6,767 bases of DNA from UKL13-2 sp044228625. GTDB taxonomy: Bacteria; Pseudomonadota; Gammaproteobacteria; Burkholderiales; Usitatibacteraceae. The stretch spans positions 1 through 6,767 of the forward strand of contig JBGAUM010000140.1 in assembly GCA_044228625.1 (NCBI GenBank), written 5' to 3'. The notes under the pieces were generated by a model. It did no database searches. It saw nothing but the letters and a program-made list of their open reading frames with translations, and was not told the DNA's origin. Made by a program: the position numbers and the translations under genes. Every line of letters starts with the position of its first letter. The stretch's first letter is position 1. Below, one piece after another: positions 1 to 6,140 of the stretch.

Positions 1-22
1 AAGGCCCGCCAGCCTTGTACTT

Positions 23-706
23 TCACGCGGCATATCGCGTGACATCCGCCACACCGGCCGCAGCGAATCCCTCGAAACGCAGTCGGCAGGAATCGCAGGT
101 CCCGCAGGCCCGGCCTTGCGGATCTGCACGGTAGCAAGATACCGTGATTCCATAGTCAACGCCGAGGCGCGTTCCTTCGCGAATGATCTCCGCTTTGGAA
201 AGCTGAATGATCGGCGCATGGATCGTCATGCCTTTTCCTTCGACGCCAGCCCTGGTGGCCAGCCTCGCCATGGCTTGATACGCCGCAACGTATTCAGGGC
301 GGCAATCCGGGTATCCCGAATAGTCCACGGCATTCATTCCGGCAAAGATGTCATTGGCCCCAAGTGTCTCTGCCCACGCCAGCGCAAGTGAGAGGAAGAT
401 GGTGTTTCTTGCCGGCACATAGGTCACGGGAATCCCGGTCGTCGGTGCAGTGGGCACTGCAATGTCATTGTCGGTCAGTGCGGATCCGCCCCAACCGGTG
501 AGGTCGAGTTTGACGATGCGATGCTCCACGGCGCCGCCGGCTTGCGCAACACGCCTGGCGGCGTCGAGTTCCGAGCGATGCTTTTGGCCATAGTCGATGG
601 ACAAAGCATGGCATGCGAATCCGCTCTCGCGGGCCATCGCCAGGACGGTTGCAGAGTCAAGTCCGCCAGACAGAAGCACGACCGCAGGCTTCGTTGAGGC
701 ACCCAT
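23..706 (-). CDS. queC: QueC, 7-cyano-7-deazaguanine (preQ0) synthase
   Basis: 227 residues from ATG 704-706, the normal family length (~220-235). QueC uses ATP and ammonia to turn 7-carboxy-7-deazaguanine, the QueE product, into the nitrile preQ0 for queuosine tRNA modification. The PP-loop ATP-binding motif is SGGLDS at 13-18; IDYGQKH (37-43) and VPARNTIFLSLALA (97-110) are family blocks. Zinc-binding cysteines are C191, C201, C204 and C207, in SCYRADPQGRACGTCDSCRL. The frame is open upstream to 802, but that stretch overlaps queE and adds a cysteine-rich tail unlike QueC, so the later start is preferred. GTG 707-709 is also possible; AAAGGCGGGGGG lies 9 nt before it and 12 nt before the ATG. 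Stop TGA at 23-25. Probably in one transcript with queE. Confidence 0.95.
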   Translation of the reverse strand: MGASTKPAVVLLSGGLDSATVLAMARESGFACHALSIDYGQKHRSELDAARRVAQAGGAVEHRIVKLDLTGWGGSALTDNDIAVPTAPTTGIPVTYVPARNTIFLSLALAWAETLGANDIFAGMNAVDYSGYPDCRPEYVAAYQAMARLATRAGVEGKGMTIHAPIIQLSKAEIIREGTRLGVDYGITVSCYRADPQGRACGTCDSCRLRFEGFAAAGVADVTRYAA

Positions 707-713
707 CACGCGC

Positions 714-1436
714 TCAAACCCCCCGCCTTTCACCCCAAAGCAACTTGTGCAATTGGAGTTGCATGCGCACCGGCAGGCCGTCGCCGAGGATCCATGACGC
801 AAGGTCTGCCGGAATCACTTGACCAAAGGAGGGCGACAACAACACTGTGCACAGGCGGTCAAGCGCGTGCTCGCGAATGATTGCCCTGGCCCATTCGTAG
901 TCGGCGCGATCCACCACCACGAATTTGACTTCGTCGTGAGGTGCCAGGACCGCCATGTTTTCCCAACGGTTCTTTTCAACTTCGCCCGAGCCGGGCGTCT
1001 TGATGTCAACGATGCGGGAAACACGCGGGTCCACCGTCGCAATGTCAATCGCACCGCTGGTTTCGAGGGACACGGAGTAGCCGGCGTCACAAAGCGCGTG
1101 CAACAGGGTGAGGCAATTCTTTTGTGCGAGCGGTTCTCCCCCGGTGACGCACACCGTCTTCGTCGGGTGTTGGGCGACCTCGGCCAGGACGTCACTGAGG
1201 GTTCGTGTGTTGCCTTCATGAAAGGCGTACGCCGTATCGCAATAGCCACAGCGTAGCGGACACCCGGTCAGCCGGACAAAGACCGTCGGCACGCCCATGC
1301 GGGTGGATTCCCCTTGCAAGGAAAAAAAGATTTCATTGATGCGCAGTTCGTCCGCACGCGCGCGCTTGGCCGGCGCCTTCCTCCCTTCGGCGATGCGAGA
1401 AATCGCAGCAGGAATCTTGGTCACCGTCCCCATCAT
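714..1436 (-). CDS. queE: QueE, 7-carboxy-7-deazaguanine synthase (radical SAM)
   Basis: 240 residues. QueE converts 6-carboxytetrahydropterin to 7-carboxy-7-deazaguanine, the ring-contraction step toward preQ0 and queuosine, in the cytoplasm. RINEIFFSLQGEST opens the family core. The radical-SAM cluster motif is C59-PLR-C63-GY-C66 within LTGCPLRCGYCDTAYAF; this CX3CX2C form is standard. GGEP at 99-102 is the SAM-binding motif; LETSG (124-128) and IVDIKTPGSGE (142-152) follow, as expected. The N-terminus carries ~30 residues of basic sequence before the core, longer than in most homologues. The start is one of two tandem ATGs (1434-1436 or 1431-1433), 5 nt after the cpoB stop, with only a weak ribosome site. 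No good in-frame start exists nearer the core. The stop lies 7 nt before the queC ATG. Confidence 0.95.
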   Translation of the reverse strand: MMGTVTKIPAAISRIAEGRKAPAKRARADELRINEIFFSLQGESTRMGVPTVFVRLTGCPLRCGYCDTAYAFHEGNTRTLSDVLAEVAQHPTKTVCVTGGEPLAQKNCLTLLHALCDAGYSVSLETSGAIDIATVDPRVSRIVDIKTPGSGEVEKNRWENMAVLAPHDEVKFVVVDRADYEWARAIIREHALDRLCTVLLSPSFGQVIPADLASWILGDGLPVRMQLQLHKLLWGERRGV

Positions 1437-1441
1437 TGAAC

Positions 1442-2293
1442 TCAGCGCCGCAGCGCGGCCAACCGCATTCGCGCCTTGGCGGCGGCATCGGACATGGGAA
1501 ATCGCGCGATGATGTCCTCGAGCGTATTGCGCGCCGAGCCCAAGTCGTTCGTTTCGATTTGAACGTTGGCGATTTCCAGCATGGCGTCCGGAACCTTTGG
1601 AGAGTCCGGAAAAGACTTGATCAGCGCATCCTGCGCCGCTCGCGCAGCGGTGTAATCTTTGAGATTGCGATGGCTGATGCCGATCCAGTATTGCGCGTTG
1701 GACACCAGGCTGCCCGCCGGGTAATCCGTCATGTAGATTTGGAACGCGCGGATGGCCGCCGCAAAGTCATTGCGCTTGAACGCATTTGACCCGACGTCAT
1801 AGGCGTCTTCCTCTTTTTTTTTCAGCGCTGCCGCTTGCTGCGGCGTCAAGGGCTTGGCCGGTGTGGCCGCAGGCGGCGTGGCGGTGGCTAACGGCGCTGG
1901 GGCCGGGGGCGCAACGACCGCCGCGGCGCTGGGCGCCGCACCCTCGGCGGGAAGCCCCTCCAACTTGCGCAACCGCGTGTCAATATCGAGGTAAAAGTCC
2001 TTTTGCCGCTTTGCCAATTGGTCGTTCTGATTTGCAAGCACCTCGATCTGGCCGCGGAGCTTCGCGATCTCGCCGTTGAGTTGCTCAATCTGGTTCAACA
2101 ACTGGATGATGCCGAGGTTCTTGACCGAGTCGTCGAGCCGGCCCAGTCGCGCATCGATGTCGGTGATGCGCTTGTCGATCTCGGCCCGCAATTGCGCGAC
2201 TTCCTTGCGAGCGTCCTCGTCAAAAATGCCTGCGGCGGCAGGGGTGACTGCCGCCGCGAGTAGAACAACGAATATCCGCTGCTTCAAGCGCAT
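1442..2293 (-). CDS. cpoB: CpoB (YbgF), periplasmic cell-division coordinator with coiled coil and TPRs
   Basis: 283 residues from ATG 2291-2293. A TTG one codon earlier (2294-2296) is adjacent but less likely. CpoB binds TolA and the PBP1B machinery and coordinates outer-membrane constriction with cell-wall synthesis. Signal peptide: MRLKQRIFVVLLAAAVTPAAA, likely cleaved before GIFDED. The mature N-terminus is a coiled coil (~27-112, heptad-like RKEVAQLRAEIDKRITDIDA onward) that trimerises in characterised homologues. An Ala/Pro-rich linker follows (~116-152), then about three TPR-like repeats at the C-terminus, containing AYDVGSNAFKRNDFAAAIRA, a YPAGSLVSNAQYWIG segment and AMLEIANVQIETNDL. 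It starts 3 nt after the pal stop with a weak GGCGAG site, suggesting translational coupling; queE starts 5 nt downstream of its TGA. A nine-A run codes for KKK at the linker/TPR border. Confidence 0.94.
   Translation of the reverse strand: MRLKQRIFVVLLAAAVTPAAAGIFDEDARKEVAQLRAEIDKRITDIDARLGRLDDSVKNLGIIQLLNQIEQLNGEIAKLRGQIEVLANQNDQLAKRQKDFYLDIDTRLRKLEGLPAEGAAPSAAAVVAPPAPAPLATATPPAATPAKPLTPQQAAALKKKEEDAYDVGSNAFKRNDFAAAIRAFQIYMTDYPAGSLVSNAQYWIGISHRNLKDYTAARAAQDALIKSFPDSPKVPDAMLEIANVQIETNDLGSARNTLEDIIARFPMSDAAAKARMRLAALRR
1814..1822 (-). repeat. A9 homopolymer inside cpoB
   Basis: Nine consecutive T on the plus strand are nine A in the coding strand, read AAA AAA AAA (Lys-Lys-Lys). It lies just before the TPR domain (LTPQQAAALKKKEEDAYDVG). 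A tract of this length is prone to replication and transcriptional slippage; a one-base slip would truncate CpoB after its linker. Confidence 0.8.
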
Positions 2294-2296
2294 CAA

Positions 2297-2836
2297 TTAC
2301 TCGCCGTCGTAAACAATTTCAACGCGGCGGTTTTGCGCCCATGCCGCTTCGTCGTGGCCATTGGATTTTGGCTTGTCTTCACCGAAGCTGACCGTTTCAA
2401 TCCGATCTCCGCCCACGCCCAGCACCGACACGGCCTTGCGCACGGCATCGGCACGCCGCTGCCCCAGGGCCATGTTGTATTCGCGCGATCCGCGTTCGTC
2501 GGCGTGGCCTTCCAGGCGAATCTTGCGTGTGCGGTTCTCGGACAGGAACTTGGCATGGGCCTGCACGAGCGACTGGAACTCCGGCTTCACGGCATCCTTG
2601 TCGTAGTCGAAATAGATCACGCGGCTTGACAGCGGGCTCTTGGGATCCTTCAGCGGATCGATCCGCGTGCTGGGAATCGGTTGCGTATCCGTGGGACGGG
2701 CCGTTGGAGGCGGTGTCGGCGTTGTGGTCGTTTGGGTCGGCGATGCCTTGGAATCTGCCACTTGTGCAGGCTGCTGCGTGGACGAACAAGCGCCCAGCAT
2801 CAAGACAATTCCCGCAGAAACGAGTAGTTTTTTCAT
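2297..2836 (-). CDS. pal: Pal, peptidoglycan-associated outer-membrane lipoprotein
   Basis: 179 residues, normal length. Pal is anchored in the outer membrane by its lipidated N-terminus and binds peptidoglycan non-covalently; the Tol motor concentrates it at the division site. The lipoprotein signal MKKLLVSAGIVLML ends in the lipobox LGAC with lipidated C17. The next residue is Ser, not Asp, consistent with outer-membrane sorting. A Thr/Pro-rich linker covers ~18-58. The OmpA_C domain covers ~71-179, with VIYFDYDKDAV and the peptidoglycan-binding signature GHADERGSREYN (110-121), followed by ALGQRRAD (123-130); D113 and R127/R128 fall at the diaminopimelate-contacting positions of the family. 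The start is secure: AAAGGAG sits 7 nt upstream. The 90 nt separating it from tolB show no promoter I can defend. Its TAA stop lies 3 nt before the cpoB ATG. Confidence 0.97.
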   Translation of the reverse strand: MKKLLVSAGIVLMLGACSSTQQPAQVADSKASPTQTTTTPTPPPTARPTDTQPIPSTRIDPLKDPKSPLSSRVIYFDYDKDAVKPEFQSLVQAHAKFLSENRTRKIRLEGHADERGSREYNMALGQRRADAVRKAVSVLGVGGDRIETVSFGEDKPKSNGHDEAAWAQNRRVEIVYDGE

Positions 2837-2843
2837 CTTCTCT

Positions 2844-2850
2844 CTCCTTT
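2844..2850 (-). promoter_or_regulatory. Strong ribosome binding site of pal
   Basis: AAAGGAG on the minus strand with 7-nt spacing to ATG 2834-2836. It is the strongest Shine-Dalgarno sequence in the window, which fits the need for abundant Pal relative to the motor proteins. Confidence 0.85.
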
Positions 2851-2926
2851 GCGATTCATTAATTTGAAACCGGACAATGCCACAGGCGAAGTGTATCCCG
2901 ATTCTCCGTCACCGGCTTGATGCACA

Positions 2927-4300
2927 TCATCTGACACCCGATGTTCCGTAAGGCCCCCACGCGGGTTCGCGTACATCGCCGGCCGCAGAACTGAGCTTTT
3001 GCTTGACACGGCCATCGGCGGAGACTGCACCCAGCGTGCCGCGCCCACCAGCTTTGGATTCATAGAGGATGGTACGACCGTTGGGCGAGAAACTCGGGCT
3101 GTCATCGAGCGGCCCGTCGGTGAGCACGGTGACCTGCCCGGTGGCCAATTCCAGTGTGGCGATCCGTAGCCGACCTTCCTCGCGGGTCACAAACGCAACC
3201 AGCTTTCCATCTGGCGAAAGCCGCGGATTGACGTTATAGCTTCCTTCAAAGGTCAGGCGCTTCACGTTGCCGCCACTGGCCGGTACGCTGTACAACTGCG
3301 GCCCCCCCGAACGATCGGACACGAAAATGATCTCACTGCCATCGGCGGTAAACGTTGCGTTGGTATCAATGCTGTTGCTTTGGGTCACGCGCGTGGCTTC
3401 GCCTCCCGTCGCTGCAATCACATAGATTTGCGAAATGGCATCTTTGGACAGCGCGACGACGAGGCGCTTGCCGTCCGGGGACCAGTTCGGCGCGTAATTG
3501 TCACCTTTGAAATTGGCGACCAACTCTCTCTGGCCGGTGACCAGGTCCTGCACGAAAACTGAAGACTTGCGCTTTTCAAATGAAACGTACGCAAGCTTGG
3601 TTCCGTCAGGCGACCATTTCGGTGAGCGAATCGGCTCGACCGATTTCAGGACGGCCTGCGGGTTGAACCCATCAGCGTCGGCCACTTGGAGTTCATACGT
3701 GTTGCCACGCTTCAGGACATAGGCAATCTTGGTGGAGAACACACCCCGCTCGCCCAGCAATTTCTCATAGATCTCGTCGGAAATCTTGTGCGCGGTCGCC
3801 CGCAACTGCGTGGCGCCGACCATGTAGCTCATCCCCGCGGTTTGCATCTGCTTGGCCACATCGAACAGCCGGAAACTCACATTGAATCGTCCATCCGGCA
3901 TGGGTTCAATGGAGCCGATCACCAGCGCTTCCATCCCCCGGCTGGTCCAGTCGAGGAAATTGACCTCGGAAGGCGTGGTCGGCAACTTCGACAATCCCGT
4001 GGTGTTGGCGATTCGAAACAAGCCGGTGCGTGCAAGGTTGCTGCTGACCACGGGGGTCACGTTCTGCGGAGCAACGTCCTCTTTCGCGAAGGGCATGATC
4101 GCGATCGGAATCTGGCGGCCGGCCGACGTGGTGACGTCGATGATGAGCTGTGCATGTGCGGTCGATGCAGCCCCCATCACGAGTACCGTCAGCCATCGCC
4201 CAATGCGCGCCCAAATGTGTGCGGGCGCAAGTCGTGTGAACCGCAAACCGGCCGCGCGCGAATTCGTCGGCAAAAAAATTCTGTGCAGTTCCAATTTCAT
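2927..4300 (-). CDS. tolB: TolB, periplasmic Tol-Pal beta-propeller protein
   Basis: 457 residues, slightly longer than the usual ~430. TolB is a soluble periplasmic protein that alternates between Pal and TolA and controls Pal mobility. A signal peptide is visible: hydrophobic WLTVLVMGAA then STAHA, with likely cleavage after A50, giving mature QLIIDVTTSAG. The N-terminal TolB domain covers ~51-185 (PIAIMPFA, FLDWTSRGMEALVIGSI). A six-bladed propeller follows with PD40-type repeats: WSPDGTKLAY (229-238), WSPDGKRLVV (273-282), FTADGSEIIF (317-326), LSPDGKLVAF (361-370), FSPNGRTILY (404-413) and a final EPAWGPYG. The segment before the hydrophobic core is unusually long (~35 residues). ATG 4298-4300 lies 36 nt after the tolA stop with only a weak ACGGAAA ribosome site. 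TTG at codon 19 (4244-4246) is an alternative start. A 90-nt gap to pal follows. Confidence 0.96.
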   Translation of the reverse strand: MKLELHRIFLPTNSRAAGLRFTRLAPAHIWARIGRWLTVLVMGAASTAHAQLIIDVTTSAGRQIPIAIMPFAKEDVAPQNVTPVVSSNLARTGLFRIANTTGLSKLPTTPSEVNFLDWTSRGMEALVIGSIEPMPDGRFNVSFRLFDVAKQMQTAGMSYMVGATQLRATAHKISDEIYEKLLGERGVFSTKIAYVLKRGNTYELQVADADGFNPQAVLKSVEPIRSPKWSPDGTKLAYVSFEKRKSSVFVQDLVTGQRELVANFKGDNYAPNWSPDGKRLVVALSKDAISQIYVIAATGGEATRVTQSNSIDTNATFTADGSEIIFVSDRSGGPQLYSVPASGGNVKRLTFEGSYNVNPRLSPDGKLVAFVTREEGRLRIATLELATGQVTVLTDGPLDDSPSFSPNGRTILYESKAGGRGTLGAVSADGRVKQKLSSAAGDVREPAWGPYGTSGVR

Positions 4301-4336
4301 TTTCCGTGGTTTCCCGGGTCCATGTTGCAGCGCACG

Positions 4337-5377
4337 CTAGCGTTCGTGCTCAATATTGAGGATAAGTTCTCGCCGTCCACCGAAAAGTTCCGCACTTGAC
4401 GGCAAAGGCCAGTTCTTGATGCCATTGATGGCGCGCTCCACAGCCTCATCGTACACGCGATTGCCGGACGGCTTGACGACCTGCGCGTCGAACACCGCGC
4501 CATTCACCAGCAAACGCAGCCTCACCTGCACCGCGGGCTTGCCCGACACCGTATCCGGGATGTTGGCCCGGCTGGTGATCAGCGAGCGAATCTTGCTGGC
4601 GTAGTCGTTGAGCGCTGCGTTGCGCGCGGCGGTCGCCGCGGCCTCGCGCTCCGCCTGTTCGGCCCGCGCCTTGTCCTCCGCAGCCTTCTGCGCGCGCGTG
4701 GCCGCCTCTTCCTCCCGCTTTTTCTTTTCGGCTTCGGCCTTTTTCTTTTTTTCGAGAAGCTCCTTTGCCTCCCGCTCCTTTTGCTCTTTGGCCTTCTTTG
4801 CCTTGAGCGCGATATCTTCCTTTTGCGCGGCCGCAACTTCGGGCTTGACCGTCAACGGTTCTTCCTTTGGCGTGATCTTTTCCGGCACCGGCTCTGGCGG
4901 CGGCTCCGGCACCTTCATTGGCGGCAACTGTTCCCATAACTCGGCGACAACTTGCGGGGGATGTTTCACCTGCCAGGAGACGCCAAACACCAGCACCGCA
5001 AAGAATCCGAGATGCACCAATCCTGCAAGAATGGCCGCTGGCACCCGCCCGGGTTCGGTGCGCGCACTGATGTCAAATCGCTGGGGCGTCCGGGACGGAA
5101 GGATTGCGATCGCCTTGATCGCCGGCAGCAGGGCATCGCGGGTCACGATCTGCTCATCGGCCCCCTTGCTGCGATCAACCAACAAGATCGTGCCCTCCTT
5201 GCGGATGCGAACCTCGAGCGGCGCAACCGCCGGATTCAAGGCCTGCCCCACGCTCGGCAAGTCGATCTGCCCCGGCTGGATCAGCGGCGCTGCCACCATG
5301 AAAATGATCAGCAACACCAGCATCACGTCGATGTAGGGCACGACGTTGATGTCGGACATGGCGCGGCGGCGTCTCAT
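4337..5377 (-). CDS. tolR-tolA: TolR-TolA in-frame fusion: truncated TolR joined to nearly complete TolA
   Basis: One uninterrupted frame of 346 residues covers what are normally two genes. Residues 1-~88 are TolR: a basic N-terminus, the transmembrane helix with NVVPYIDVMLVLLIIFMV (11-28) and its channel aspartate D17, then the start of the periplasmic domain (LPSVG at 40-44, up to ~LLPAIK). Full TolR is ~140 residues, so the C-terminal ~50, which normally carry a segment like PVVIAADKNVRYE and the final helix, are absent. From ~97 the frame is TolA: PGRVPAA, a transmembrane helix at ~114-135 with the conserved-type histidine H122, a proline-rich segment (151-172), a Lys/Glu/Ala-rich helical domain II (~180-256), and the C-terminal TolB/Pal-binding domain III (~257-346). 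Stop TAG at 4337-4339. Two membrane helices in one chain would put TolA domains II-III on the wrong side of the membrane. The cause may be a genuine deletion, internal initiation, or an assembly error. Domain identities are certain; the functional state is not. Confidence 0.9.
   Translation of the reverse strand: MRRRRAMSDINVVPYIDVMLVLLIIFMVAAPLIQPGQIDLPSVGQALNPAVAPLEVRIRKEGTILLVDRSKGADEQIVTRDALLPAIKAIAILPSRTPQRFDISARTEPGRVPAAILAGLVHLGFFAVLVFGVSWQVKHPPQVVAELWEQLPPMKVPEPPPEPVPEKITPKEEPLTVKPEVAAAQKEDIALKAKKAKEQKEREAKELLEKKKKAEAEKKKREEEAATRAQKAAEDKARAEQAEREAAATAARNAALNDYASKIRSLITSRANIPDTVSGKPAVQVRLRLLVNGAVFDAQVVKPSGNRVYDEAVERAINGIKNWPLPSSAELFGGRRELILNIEHER
5087..5116 (-). other. tolR/tolA fusion junction
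   Basis: This is where TolR similarity ends (after K88) and TolA-like sequence begins (about T97, RTPQRFDISARTEPGR). The bridging residues AIAILPSR belong clearly to neither. There is no stop codon and no ATG in the fusion frame here. The boundary was placed by comparison with remembered TolR and TolA sequences, so it is good to roughly ten residues. A direct repeat, GGCGATC, occurs twice at 9-nt spacing on the TolR side (5108-5114 and 5117-5123). Confidence 0.7.
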
Positions 5378-5456
5378 TCGACTCTCAGCGCAAACTCATG
5401 GACAGACGCGGTGTTTGAGGCATTTTCGGCCCGGAAGCCGCGCAGGTTCTTGGATT
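5378..5456 (-). other. 79-nt tolQ-tolR spacer with a 12-codon ORF, no assigned function
   Basis: No recognisable promoter or terminator. Reading along the minus strand it contains a short CGGC/GCCG inverted repeat and a 12-codon ORF, ATG 5421-5423 to TGA 5385-5387, predicted peptide MPQTPRLSMSLR, with no clear Shine-Dalgarno sequence. Removing one base near its end would join this ORF in frame to the TolR ATG at 5377, giving a longer basic N-terminus. So it may be untranslated spacer, a leader peptide, or the frameshifted true start of TolR. The TolR start used here already lies just before the conserved segment, so no extension is required. Confidence 0.35.
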
Positions 5457-6140
5457 TCAATGCGTGGCCTGCCGCTGAAGGATGTTGGTGAACTCTTCCA
5501 TGAAACTTTCGTAGCGCGTCGCCAGCCGATCGATTTCCGCGGTGTAGCGGTTGTACGCAATGACGGCAGGGATGGCGGCAAACAGGCCGATGGCCGTGGC
5601 AATCAGCGCCTCGGCAATACCCGGCGCAACCTGCGCGAGCGTGGCCTGCGCCACGTTGGACAGTCCTCGGAACGCGTGCATGATGCCCCACACTGTGCCG
5701 AGCAATCCCACGTAAGGGCTGACCGAACCGACGGTGGCGAGGAAGGACAGGTGTGATTCGAGAAAGTCGAGCTCGCGTTGATAGGCGGCCTTCATCGCGC
5801 GCCGCGTGCCATCCATCATGGCGCCAATGTCGGCGTTTGCGCGGCTCTTGAGCTTGAGGTATTCCTTGAAACCGGCCTCAAAGATCTTTTCCATGCCCGC
5901 CGGGTCGTACTGGCCGCTCGTGGCGCGTTGGTACAACCCAACCAAATCGGTGCCCGACCAAAATTCATGCTCGAACTCGTCCGCCTGTTTCTTGGCCGCG
6001 CGCACCGTAAAGAGCTTGACGAAGATGTACCACCAGGACATCAGGGACGCAAAGACCAGGATGCCGATCACCACCTTGACGACAAGGGAGGCCTGCAGGA
6101 TCAGGTGAATGATTTCGGTGTCGCTTGCGACGTTCAGCAC
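5457..6140 (-). CDS. tolQ: TolQ, inner-membrane proton-channel subunit of the Tol-Pal motor
   Basis: 227 residues, full length for the MotA/TolQ/ExbB family (E. coli TolQ is 230). TolQ forms the multimeric inner-membrane stator that, with TolR, uses the proton motive force to energise TolA. Three hydrophobic segments are visible: about residues 15-40, 131-157 (containing SPYVGLLGTVWGIMHAF) and 170-195 (containing PGIAEALIATAIGLFAAIPA). The large charged stretch between segments 1 and 2 is the cytoplasmic loop, including a DGTRRAMKAAY region. The start is GTG at 6138-6140, overlapping ybgC by 7 nt (ATGTGCTGA), with GGAGG only 4 nt upstream; no in-frame ATG fits better. The C-terminus (ILQRQATH) is ordinary. 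A 79-nt gap separates its stop from the TolR start, longer than most gaps in this cluster. Confidence 0.96.
   Translation of the reverse strand: MLNVASDTEIIHLILQASLVVKVVIGILVFASLMSWWYIFVKLFTVRAAKKQADEFEHEFWSGTDLVGLYQRATSGQYDPAGMEKIFEAGFKEYLKLKSRANADIGAMMDGTRRAMKAAYQRELDFLESHLSFLATVGSVSPYVGLLGTVWGIMHAFRGLSNVAQATLAQVAPGIAEALIATAIGLFAAIPAVIAYNRYTAEIDRLATRYESFMEEFTNILQRQATH

Noticed and set aside
1..16. Possible terminator hairpin after queC (AAGGC/GCCTT arms with a 6-nt loop)
   Set aside because: The stem is only 5 bp and any T-run would lie outside the window edge, so a terminator cannot be supported.
707..802. 32-residue N-terminal extension of QueC with several cysteines
   Set aside because: It overlaps the queE coding end, does not resemble QueC, and normal family length starts at ATG 704-706.
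2837..2926. Promoter in the tolB-pal gap
   Set aside because: A few partial -10-like matches (TACACT, ATTAAT) exist, but none has a correctly spaced -35, so no promoter is claimed. The gap otherwise holds only the pal ribosome site.
3686..4399. 237-codon plus-strand ORF opposite tolB and the end of tolA
   Set aside because: It is antisense to well-supported tolB and tolA, has no recognisable domain, and is the kind of long shadow frame expected in high-GC DNA.
4579..4836. Lys/Arg-rich low-complexity region considered as a tandem repeat array
   Set aside because: No fixed repeat unit; it is the ordinary helical domain II of TolA.
4446..4937. 163-codon Gly/Arg/Ala-rich minus-strand ORF inside tolA
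   Set aside because: It is an out-of-frame reading of the repetitive Lys/Glu/Ala codons of TolA domain II; its low-complexity composition is a frame artefact.
4608..5336. 242-codon Ser/Ala/Phe-rich plus-strand ORF opposite the fusion gene
   Set aside because: It is the mirror of Lys/Glu/Ala codons on the other strand, with low complexity and no family resemblance.
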